64,000 nucleotides of DNA. Origin: Xanthobacteraceae bacterium. GTDB taxonomy: Bacteria > Pseudomonadota > Alphaproteobacteria > Rhizobiales > Xanthobacteraceae. The stretch's first letter is position 1. Each line of letters opens with the position of its first letter. Of the stretch, positions 1 to 7,088 are shown piece by piece. The notes below the pieces were generated by a model. It made no database searches, had not been told where the DNA came from, and saw only the letters and a list, made by a program, of their open reading frames with translations. Position numbers and translations under genes: made by a program. The stretch is taken from positions 62,001-126,000 of the forward strand of contig JAIESR010000006.1 of the NCBI GenBank assembly GCA_019745775.1. The letters run 5' to 3'.

Positions 1-349
1 CGGTGCGCATGCGCGCATCCCAGGTGCCGGCGGCGGGGAAGCCATCGTCGACCAGGATCGCGAGCGGCGAGGTTGAGCGCGCCACGTCGGCAGCGGGGTT
101 CCACAGCGGGCCGGCCGCGGCGAGGATCACCAGGGTCGCCAGTGTCAGACGAAGCAGCGTGAGCCACCACGGCGTGCGGCGCGGCGTCTCCTCCTGCGGC
201 TTGATGTCGAACAGGAGCCGCGTGGGTGGGAAGTCGATGCGCTTGGGTTGCGGCGGAATAAGCCGCAGCAGCCACCACAGCACCGGCAGGCTCAACAGGC
301 CGAGCAGCACCAGCGGCGAAGCGAAGCCCAGCGGCAGCCACGGCATCAT
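1..349 (-). CDS. DUF4159/BatA-like membrane protein, N-terminal part (runs off the window)
   Basis: This gene reads leftwards and leaves the window after about 116 visible codons, so only its N-terminus can be judged. Translation of the complement starts MMPWLPLGFASPLVLLG. It has one hydrophobic segment at about residues 9-30 and a second at about 61-80, with a basic, proline-rich stretch between. That is the layout of the BatA-type N-terminal domain of DUF4159 proteins. The last visible part (LAILVDDGFPAAGTW) looks like the start of the following soluble domain. The ATG overlaps the TGA of the DUF58 gene (ATGA), so the two are translationally coupled. It is the third gene of a moxR-DUF58-DUF4159 operon, probably acting at the inner membrane. 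The family call rests on layout and context. Confidence 0.75.
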   Translation of the reverse strand, partial: MMPWLPLGFASPLVLLGLLSLPVLWWLLRLIPPQPKRIDFPPTRLLFDIKPQEETPRRTPWWLTLLRLTLATLVILAAAGPLWNPAADVARSTSPLAILVDDGFPAAGTWDARMRT

Positions 350-1287
350 GCCGACCTCCGGGATTGCACGCGACCGCCCACCACGGCGCCGGGCGGCGGC
401 GCGGCCATGCGGGCATGCAGCGCCAGCAGCAGCTCGGTTGCCGGACGATCGGTGCGATGCACCGCAAAGCTCCAGCCAAGCTTGTCGGTTTCGGCGCGCA
501 GCTCGGCGCGATGCCGCGCGACGCGCTTGTCGTAGTCGGCCTTCCAGGCCTCCGCGCGGCCGGCGGTGATCGAGCCGCCGCCTTCGGGCTCGATGAACTC
601 GACGCGGCCGTCATAGGGGAAGGTCTCTTCCGCGGGGTCGACCACCTGCACGGTATGGCCGTGCGCGCCGGTGGCGGAAAGCCGTGAAAGCGTGTGGCGT
701 ATCTCGCCCATCGGCGACCAGAAGTCCGATACGAGCACGATTTCGGACAGCGACGACGGCACGAATGACGGCGGCAGGCTCAAGCGTTCGGTCACGTCGT
801 GCACGATGGCATTGCCCATCTTGTCGAGCACGTTGCGGCTGCCGGTCGGCCGCATCAGGCCCGGCACGCCGACGCGCTCGCCCGCGTGCACCAGCACTTC
901 GGCAAGCGAGAACGCGATCACCAGCGCGCGATTGAGCTTCGACTCCGTCGCCAGCGCCGAGGTGAAATGCATCGACGGCGAGCGATCTGGCCAGATCCAG
1001 ACGGTGTGCGCAGCCTCCCACTCCTGCTCGCGCACATAGAGGATGCCGTCGCGCGCCGAGCGCCGCCAGTCGACGCGCCGCGCCGGCTCGCCGGAGAGGA
1101 AGCGGCGGTACTGCCAGAAATTCTCGCCTGGACCGGCACGGCGGCGGCCGTGCAGGCCGTGGATGACGGTGGCGGCGATCTTGCGGGCCTCGAGGATCAG
1201 GCGCGGCAACGTTTCCGCGAGCGTGCGTGCTTCGCCGCTTGCGTGCTGCGTAGCCTTGACCTCTTGCTTATCGGCCCGCCGCGCCAT
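346..1287 (-). CDS. DUF58 domain-containing protein
   Basis: This 313-residue protein carries the DUF58 core: the run FLSGEPARRVDWRRSAR (about residues 65-81) followed by LYVREQE is the conserved block of that family. The C-terminal half, with PDRSPSM and a later VSDFWSP stretch, has the alternating hydrophobic strands of a von Willebrand A-like fold. DUF58 proteins are usually encoded next to MoxR ATPases and are thought to be their partners in assembling or maturing envelope proteins; the exact substrate is unknown. It starts five bases after the moxR stop and overlaps the next gene by ATGA, so the three genes form one leftward operon. No signal peptide is visible, which fits a cytoplasmic or peripheral protein. 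Confidence 0.9.
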   Translation of the reverse strand: MARRADKQEVKATQHASGEARTLAETLPRLILEARKIAATVIHGLHGRRRAGPGENFWQYRRFLSGEPARRVDWRRSARDGILYVREQEWEAAHTVWIWPDRSPSMHFTSALATESKLNRALVIAFSLAEVLVHAGERVGVPGLMRPTGSRNVLDKMGNAIVHDVTERLSLPPSFVPSSLSEIVLVSDFWSPMGEIRHTLSRLSATGAHGHTVQVVDPAEETFPYDGRVEFIEPEGGGSITAGRAEAWKADYDKRVARHRAELRAETDKLGWSFAVHRTDRPATELLLALHARMAAPPPGAVVGGRVQSRRSA

Positions 1288-1292
1288 TCCAC

Positions 1293-2300
1293 CTATCCAA
1301 TGCGTTGCTTGAGCCGGCCGATGACGCCTTCCATGGTCTCGCCGTCGGCGCGGGCGGCGAAGGTGAGCGCCATGCGGTGCTTGAGAATCGGCTCGGCCAT
1401 GTCGAGCACGTCGTCGATCGACGGCGACAGCCGCCCGTCGATCAGCGCGCGGGCGCGTGCCGCGAGCATCAGCGCTTGCGATGCACGCGGGCTCGGGCCC
1501 CAGGAAATCAGCTTGCCGAGCTCGCCACTCTCCGGTCCCGGACGCGCCGCGCGCACCAGCGTGAGGATCGCGTCGACGACGGACTCGCCGACCGGCAGGC
1601 GGCGCACCAGCCGCTGCGCGGCGAGGAGGTCTTCGGCGCTCATCGTCGCCTTCGGCTTGCTCTCTTCCATGCCGGTCGTGTCGAACACGATCTTCCGCTC
1701 GTTTTCGAGATCGGGATAGTCGACGTCGATCTGCATCAGGAAGCGGTCGAGCTGCGCTTCCGGCAGCGGATAGGTGCCTTCCTGCTCGATCGGGTTTTGG
1801 GTCGCGAGCACGTGAAAGGGGCGGGGAACGTCGTGGCGATTGCCTGCGACGGTTACATGCAATTCCTGCATCGCCTGCAGCAGCGCCGATTGCGTGCGCG
1901 GCGAGGCGCGGTTGATCTCGTCGGCCATCAAAAGCTGCCCGAAGATCGGTCCCGCGATGAAGCGGAAGCTGCGCTTGCCGCCGGGGCCCTCTTCGAGCAC
2001 CTCGGAGCCGACGATGTCGGACGGCATCAGGTCGGGCGTGAACTGGATGCGGCGCGCTTCGAGCCCGAGCACGGTGCCCATGGTCTCGACCAGCTTGGTC
2101 TTGGCGAGGCCGGGGAGGCCGACCAGCAGCGCATGACCGCCCGAGAGCACGGTGATCAGCGCCTGCTCGACCACCCGTTCCTGGCCGAAAATGACCTTGC
2201 CGATCGCGGCCTTGGCGGCGGCGACTTGGGCGCCGGTCGACTCGGCGGCCCGCACGATCATGTCTTCGAGTTTTTCCAGCCCGTCTCCGGCTGCCGCCAT
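1293..2300 (-). CDS. MoxR-family AAA+ ATPase
   Basis: This 335-residue ATPase has the MoxR (AAA_3) signature: Walker A GLPGLAKTKLVE near residue 60, Walker B LLMADEINRASPRTQ near residue 125, and a sensor block ATQNPIEQEGTYPLPEAQ followed by LDRF. MoxR proteins act as chaperone-like ATPases on metal-cofactor or von Willebrand A-domain partners. The gene leads a leftward operon with a DUF58 protein and a DUF4159 membrane protein, the usual aerotolerance-type arrangement. Its length is normal for the family. The ATG is followed by an acidic N-terminus, and upstream lies a 365-base divergent intergenic region that should hold its promoter. The partner protein in this organism cannot be told from sequence. 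Confidence 0.95.
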   Translation of the reverse strand: MAAAGDGLEKLEDMIVRAAESTGAQVAAAKAAIGKVIFGQERVVEQALITVLSGGHALLVGLPGLAKTKLVETMGTVLGLEARRIQFTPDLMPSDIVGSEVLEEGPGGKRSFRFIAGPIFGQLLMADEINRASPRTQSALLQAMQELHVTVAGNRHDVPRPFHVLATQNPIEQEGTYPLPEAQLDRFLMQIDVDYPDLENERKIVFDTTGMEESKPKATMSAEDLLAAQRLVRRLPVGESVVDAILTLVRAARPGPESGELGKLISWGPSPRASQALMLAARARALIDGRLSPSIDDVLDMAEPILKHRMALTFAARADGETMEGVIGRLKQRIG

Positions 2301-2665
2301 GTCATTTGCTCCTTAAGTTCCTGACGCTTGCGTCGGGTAGTGTCGCGCACTGAGCCTCACCGGCCTGGTTACAAAACGTGCAACATTCGCGCCAAATGCC
2401 GCAGGCCGGCGTCATCTGCGTGTCGCGGGCGCTGCCGCCCGTGCCCACGAATCCCCGCAACTGCCTGGAGATTACGCTAGTTTTCAACGGGTGCGATCCT
2501 GCCTTCTTGCAGTCCTGTTACGATCGCCCCGACTCGGCCTCGCACCCCACTGTCGCCTGCGGCGTTTCCACGTCCAACGCACTATTTTGTCGGCAGTGGA
2601 TAAGCTTGCGCGCGACCACGATCGCAGGGAGAACGGCCATCACCGGCCCACGTTCCAGGCAAAGA
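2301..2665. other. Divergent intergenic region between moxR and the DUF1285 gene
   Basis: This gap of 365 bases separates two genes that read away from each other, so it must hold at least two promoters. I see no RNA gene, repeat or clear operator in it. An open frame extends upstream of the DUF1285 start here, but its composition is not protein-like. It is treated as non-coding. Confidence 0.5.
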
Positions 2666-3262
2666 ATGGCGAAGGAAGGGCAGAGAATTCAAGGATTTGA
2701 GAGCATCCAGCAGGCCGCCGGGGAGGCCGCCCGCAGGGGGCCGCCGCCGGTGCATCTGTGGGATCCGCCCTTCTGCGGTGACCTCGATATGCGGATTTCC
2801 ACTGATGGAACATGGCATTACTTGAAAACCCCGATCGGCCGGCCGGCGCTGGTCAAGCTGTTCGCGTCGGTGCTCAAGCGCGAGGGCGACAAGTATTTCC
2901 TGGTCACGCCGGTCGAAAAGGTCGGCATCACTGTCGACGATGCGCCGTTCCTTGCCGTTGAACTAAAGGTTGAGGAGCAAAACGGCTCCCGGCGGTTGCA
3001 CTTCCGGACCAATGTGGATGACTGGGTCACGTGTGGGGCAGGGCACGTGCTGCGGTTCGAGCCGGAGCCCGCTACCGGGGGGCTCAAGCCCTACCTGCAC
3101 GTGCGCCGCGACCTGTGGGCGAAGGTGACACGGGCGCTGTTCTACGACTTGGTCGAACTCGGCGAGGAACGCGATGTCGATGGTGTGCGCATGTTCGGTG
3201 TGGCGTCGGGCGGGGAGTTTTTCGTGATGGCGCCGGCCGACAGTTTGAGGGAGTTTGCATGA
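2666..3262 (+). CDS. DUF1285 domain-containing protein
   Basis: This 198-residue soluble protein matches the DUF1285 family: HLWDPPFCGDLDMRI, then WHYLKTPIGRPALVKLF, then a block starting YFLVTPVEKVGI. The frame is open upstream to 2378, but the ATG at 2666 (MAKEGQRIQGFE) is the likely start because the upstream part is low-complexity and unlike any protein. Family members are small cytoplasmic proteins of unknown function; structures of relatives show a two-domain fold, and no reaction is known. Its TGA overlaps the ATG of the next gene (ATGA), which couples it to the dehydrogenase, although I know of no functional link. In many Hyphomicrobiales a DUF1285 gene sits beside moxR and a CCA-adding enzyme gene, both present in this window. 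Confidence 0.85.
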   Translation: MAKEGQRIQGFESIQQAAGEAARRGPPPVHLWDPPFCGDLDMRISTDGTWHYLKTPIGRPALVKLFASVLKREGDKYFLVTPVEKVGITVDDAPFLAVELKVEEQNGSRRLHFRTNVDDWVTCGAGHVLRFEPEPATGGLKPYLHVRRDLWAKVTRALFYDLVELGEERDVDGVRMFGVASGGEFFVMAPADSLREFA

Positions 3263-4344
3263 CACGCACCTATCGCATCGCCGCCATCCCCGGAGACGGC
3301 ATCGGCACCGAGGTGATCGCCGCCGGGGTCGAGGCGCTCACCGCCTGCGCCAGGCGCGACGGCAACTTCGCTTTCGCGTTCGAGCATTTCGATTGGGGCA
3401 CGGATCGCTACAAGAAGACCGGCGGGTTCATGCCGGAGAACGGACGCGACCTGATCAAGAACCACGACGCGATCCTGTTCGGCTCCGCCGGCGCGCCTGA
3501 CGTGCCGGACCACGTGACGTTGTGGGGGCTGCGTCTGGCGATCTGCCAGCCGTTCGATCAATACGCCAATGTGCGGCCGACCCGTATCCTCCCCGGCATC
3601 GCCAGCCCCTTGCGCAACGTCACCGGACCAGAGCTCGATTGGGTCATCGTGCGCGAGAATTCGGAAGGTGAGTATGCCGGCGTCGGCGGCCGCGCGCACA
3701 GGGGATTGCCGGAGGAGGTCGCGACCGACGTGTCGATATTCACGCGCGCGGGCGTGACGCGCGTGATGCGCTTCGCCTTCGAGCTTGCCCGGTCGCGCCC
3801 CCGCAAGCTTCTCACCGTCGTCACCAAGTCGAATGCGCAGCGCCATGGCATGGTGATGTGGGACGAGATCGCCGCGGAAATCGGGGCGAAGTATGCCGAC
3901 GTCACCTGGGACAAGATGCTGGTCGACGCCATGACCATGCGCATGACGCTGAAGCCGCAGACGCTCGATACCATCGTGGCCACCAATCTGCACGCCGACA
4001 TCCTGTCGGACCTCGCGGCGGCGCTCGCCGGCTCGCTCGGCATCGCGCCGACGGCGAATCTCAACCCGGAGCGGAAATTCCCGTCGATGTTCGAGCCGAT
4101 CCACGGCTCGGCCTTCGACATCATGGGCAAGGGCATCGCCAATCCGATCGGGACGTTCTGGTCGGGCGTGATGATGCTCGACCATCTCGGCGAGAAGAGT
4201 GCGGCGGCGCGTCTGATGAATGCGATCGAGCGCGTGACGGCGGACAAGTCGCTGCATACGCCGGATCTCGGCGGCAGGGCGAAGACCGCCGACGTCACCA
4301 AGGCGGTGTGCGACGCCTTGGCCGGCGACAATCGGACGTACTGA
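3259..4344 (+). CDS. Tartrate dehydrogenase / D-malate dehydrogenase family
   Basis: This 361-residue member of the isocitrate/isopropylmalate dehydrogenase superfamily probably oxidises and decarboxylates D-malate or tartrate with NAD. The N-terminus IAAIPGDGIGTEVIAAG is the family signature. VIVRENSEGEYAGVGGR matches the substrate loop of the tartrate/D-malate branch (DmlA/TtuC) rather than LeuB. The LTVVTKSNAQRHGM and TNLHADILSDLAAALAGS blocks hold the catalytic Lys and metal-binding Asp region. It overlaps the DUF1285 gene by ATGA, and 34 bases later comes a Bug-type periplasmic binding protein gene, a family that often binds dicarboxylates. The pair therefore looks like a small hydroxy-dicarboxylate uptake and use module. 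The choice between malate and tartrate is inference. Confidence 0.85.
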   Translation: MTRTYRIAAIPGDGIGTEVIAAGVEALTACARRDGNFAFAFEHFDWGTDRYKKTGGFMPENGRDLIKNHDAILFGSAGAPDVPDHVTLWGLRLAICQPFDQYANVRPTRILPGIASPLRNVTGPELDWVIVRENSEGEYAGVGGRAHRGLPEEVATDVSIFTRAGVTRVMRFAFELARSRPRKLLTVVTKSNAQRHGMVMWDEIAAEIGAKYADVTWDKMLVDAMTMRMTLKPQTLDTIVATNLHADILSDLAAALAGSLGIAPTANLNPERKFPSMFEPIHGSAFDIMGKGIANPIGTFWSGVMMLDHLGEKSAAARLMNAIERVTADKSLHTPDLGGRAKTADVTKAVCDALAGDNRTY

Positions 4345-4378
4345 CGTCACCCTCAAGAAAACTCCAGGGAGAACGACC

Positions 4379-5356
4379 ATGCCAAGATATTTCGGGCCAT
4401 TGTCGCTGGCGGTGGCGCTGGCTGTCGGCGGATCGCAGGCGCTGGCGCAAGGCTTTCCGTCGCGGCCGATCACGCTCTTGGTCCCTGCCGCTGCCGGCGG
4501 TCCGACCGACGCGGTGTCGCGCATGATCGCGGAATCGATGGGCCGCACCCTGAGCACGCAGGTGGTGGTCGAGAATGTCGGCGGCGCCGGCGGCACCATC
4601 GGCATGGCGCGCGTCGCCAAGGCCCCGGCCGACGGCCACACCGTGTCGGTCTGGCACATCGCGCAGGCCACGGCACCGACGCTATACGAAAACCTCCGCT
4701 ACAACGTGATCAACGATTTCGACTCGATCGGCCGCATCGCCGACGTACCGATGACGATCGTCGGCAGGGCTAATCTCGAGCCGAAGAACGCTTCCGAGAT
4801 GATCGCATGGGCGAAGCAAAAGAAGGCGTCCGCGACCTACGGCCATGCCGGTGTCGGTTCGGCGTCGCATCTGTGCGCGCTGATGTTCATGAGCTCGCTC
4901 AATGCGCAGATGACGGGCGTGTCATATCGCGGCACCGGGCCGGCGATGACCGATCTGCTCGGCGGTCAGTTTGACTGGATGTGCGACCAGACCACCACGA
5001 CCACGGCGCAGATCCGCGAAGGCAAGATCAGGGGCTATGCCGCGACCACGCTGAAGCGGCTTGCGGTTCTGCCCGATCTCCCGACCCTGGACGAAGCCGG
5101 GCTCAAGGGATTCGAGGTGACGGCTTGGCACGCGATGTGGGCGCCGCGCGGTCTGCCGGCTGACGTATCGGCGCGGCTGACCGGCGCGTTGCAGGCCGCA
5201 TTGAAAGACCCGAAAGTGTCGGAGCGGCTCACCGCGCTCGGCGCGGTCCCCGTGCCGGAGCAACAGCAGACGCCGGAAGCGCTGGCGTCGCATCTCAAGG
5301 CCGAGGTGGCGCGGTGGTCGCCGGTGATCAAGGCGTCCGGGGCAAAAGGGACCTGA
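4379..5356 (+). CDS. Bug-family tripartite tricarboxylate transporter substrate-binding protein
   Basis: This is a 325-residue periplasmic binding protein of the Bug (TctC) family. It has a Sec signal peptide (about residues 1-22, ending ALAQ), then the family opening FPSRPITLLVPAAAGGPTD. Later come the KAPADGHTVSVWH and YRGTGPAMTDLLGGQ blocks found across Bug proteins. Bug proteins capture carboxylates and other small anions; many have no dedicated membrane subunits beside them, and none is visible here. It follows the tartrate/D-malate dehydrogenase gene by 34 bases with an AGGGAGAA ribosome-binding site, so a C4 hydroxyacid ligand is a fair guess. A second, distant Bug paralogue lies at 49984-50955. 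Confidence 0.92.
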   Translation: MPRYFGPLSLAVALAVGGSQALAQGFPSRPITLLVPAAAGGPTDAVSRMIAESMGRTLSTQVVVENVGGAGGTIGMARVAKAPADGHTVSVWHIAQATAPTLYENLRYNVINDFDSIGRIADVPMTIVGRANLEPKNASEMIAWAKQKKASATYGHAGVGSASHLCALMFMSSLNAQMTGVSYRGTGPAMTDLLGGQFDWMCDQTTTTTAQIREGKIRGYAATTLKRLAVLPDLPTLDEAGLKGFEVTAWHAMWAPRGLPADVSARLTGALQAALKDPKVSERLTALGAVPVPEQQQTPEALASHLKAEVARWSPVIKASGAKGT

Positions 5357-5388
5357 CAGCCGCGGGCAATTCCGCATAAGTGTTGGTC

Positions 5389-6039
5389 ATGGTTTCGTCC
5401 CCTGCTTTGATCAACGATTTCTTTTCCCGCGCCCGGGCCCGGCTCACGCTCGACGTCCCGGCGGGCATCACCGACGAGAATATCGTTCCGGCGCGTGGCG
5501 ACCACGATCTCGATCCGATGGCGGCGGCGATCGCGGCGGTGCGGCCGATCCGCCCGGCGGCGGTGCTGGTGCCGGTGGTGGCGCGCAAGGAGCCGATGGT
5601 GCTGCTCACGCAACGCACCGCGCACCTGAAGGACCATGCCGGGCAGATTTCGTTTCCCGGCGGCAAGATCGACTCCGCCGACGCCTCGCCGATGGCGGCG
5701 GCGTTGCGCGAGGCCGACGAGGAGATCGGGCTCGTCGCCGACCGCATCGAGCCCATCGGCTATCTTGATCTCTACCTGACGACCTTCGGCTTCCGGATCG
5801 TGCCGCTGGTGGCACGTGTCGCGCCCGATTTCGCTCTCACGCTCAACCGCGACGAGGTCGACGACGCCTTTGAAGTGCCGCTCGCGTTCCTGATGTCGCC
5901 CGAGAACCATCAGCGCAAGAGCCGCGAGTGGAACGGCCTGACGCGCCACTTTTATGAAATGCCGTTCGGCGAGCGCTACATCTGGGGCGCGACTGCGGGC
6001 ATTTTGCGGAACCTCTACGAGCGAATTTACGCTGTTTGA
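5389..6039 (+). CDS. CoA-pyrophosphatase-type Nudix hydrolase
   Basis: This protein of about 216 residues carries a Nudix box, GGKIDSADASPMAAALREA followed by DEEIGL. Just before it stands VLLTQRTAHLKDHAGQISFP, the extra motif that marks the CoA-pyrophosphatase branch (NUDT7/YeaB type). Such enzymes cleave CoA or acyl-CoA to phosphopantetheine and 3',5'-ADP. An in-frame GTG nine bases upstream is also possible; the ATG at 5389 is chosen because no clear ribosome-binding site favours the GTG. In many alphaproteobacteria this gene lies directly upstream of a CCA-adding enzyme gene with DUF1285 and moxR nearby. Here the CCA gene is about 8 kb away, so other genes have come between. Confidence 0.88.
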   Translation: MVSSPALINDFFSRARARLTLDVPAGITDENIVPARGDHDLDPMAAAIAAVRPIRPAAVLVPVVARKEPMVLLTQRTAHLKDHAGQISFPGGKIDSADASPMAAALREADEEIGLVADRIEPIGYLDLYLTTFGFRIVPLVARVAPDFALTLNRDEVDDAFEVPLAFLMSPENHQRKSREWNGLTRHFYEMPFGERYIWGATAGILRNLYERIYAV

Positions 6040-6152
6040 ACGTGCGGTCTTGTCGCATCGGTTCCGCGCCGGACTCGTAGCGGCCGCTATGCTAAGATTT
6101 TTCCGGAAGGTGTGGGGAGCGCGACGCAGGCTGAGCCCGTCGCAAAGCGTTG

Positions 6153-7013
6153 ATGGGACGGCACGTGTCTGTTTGCCTGGCTGTTGCCGGGCTGACCTCG
6201 GCGACAGTCGTGATGGCGGCGGCCCCGTCCATTGCTGCCGATATCCAGGTGTTCACCTCGGGAGCGCCTTCCGAGGTTCAGAAGCGGCTGGCGCCGGCGT
6301 TCACCAAGGCGACCGGCCATAACGTCGTCATCACGGCCGAGACGATCGGTCTGATTCTTAAGCGTCTGGAAGGTCACAACGGCTTGGAAGGCGATGCCGG
6401 CCCGGACGTCGTGGTCATCCCCCGTCAGGCGCTGGCCAAGTTCAGCAAGAGCGGCGCATTGCGGCCGGGCAGCATGGTCGACATTGCGCGCGTCGGCATC
6501 GGCGTCGTGGTGAAAGAAGGCTCGGCGCGGCCCGATATCTCGACCGCGGACGCGCTCCGCACGACGCTGCTGAACGCCAAATCGATCGCGCATCCAGATC
6601 CGAAGGGCGGCGGCTTTACCGGCGCTCACATCGACCGCATGTTCGAGCGCCTCGGCATAGCGGACGCCGTGCGGCCGAAGGTCAGGCTGGGTTCCGCGTT
6701 TACGGGCGGGGTCGAGAGCGTCGCCAAAGGCGAGATCGAGCTCGGCCTTTTCAACATCAGCGAAATCGTGCCGATCAAAGGCGTGACCCTCGTGGGGCCG
6801 CTACCCGGCGAACACCAGAATTACCTCGTCTTTGCTGGCGCGCTGCATGTGCGCGGCGCCTCGCCAGGGCCGGCGGCCGCCTATCTTCGCGCGTTGATCG
6901 AGCCCGGTGCGGAAGCGGCCTGGAACGCCGGTGGGCTGGAAGCGCTCGGCGACCCGGCGTTGACGGGAACCGTGCCCGGTGGTGCCGGCAATCGAGATCA
7001 ACCAAAACAATGA
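6153..7013 (+). CDS. Periplasmic ModA-like substrate-binding protein
   Basis: This 286-residue secreted protein has a signal peptide (about residues 1-28, ending SIAA) followed by ADIQVFTSGAPSEVQKRL. That is the first strand and helix of type II periplasmic binding proteins of the molybdate-binding (ModA/SBP_bac_11) class. The central PDPKGGGFTGAHIDRMF and ELGLFNISEIVPI blocks also fit that class. No ABC permease or ATPase gene is near, so this is an orphan binding protein and its ligand is unknown. Homologues of this kind are common in Hyphomicrobiales, often as many scattered single genes. The ATG at 6153 lies one codon after a TTG that could also serve. The last eight or so residues are polar and disordered-looking. 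Confidence 0.82.
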   Translation: MGRHVSVCLAVAGLTSATVVMAAAPSIAADIQVFTSGAPSEVQKRLAPAFTKATGHNVVITAETIGLILKRLEGHNGLEGDAGPDVVVIPRQALAKFSKSGALRPGSMVDIARVGIGVVVKEGSARPDISTADALRTTLLNAKSIAHPDPKGGGFTGAHIDRMFERLGIADAVRPKVRLGSAFTGGVESVAKGEIELGLFNISEIVPIKGVTLVGPLPGEHQNYLVFAGALHVRGASPGPAAAYLRALIEPGAEAAWNAGGLEALGDPALTGTVPGGAGNRDQPKQ

Positions 7014-7088
7014 TCGCTGCAAGGCGCTGGTGACGTTCCGGGCGATGGCGAAGGCCTTCCGGCCGCAAGAGGGTTGAGCGGCCCTAAG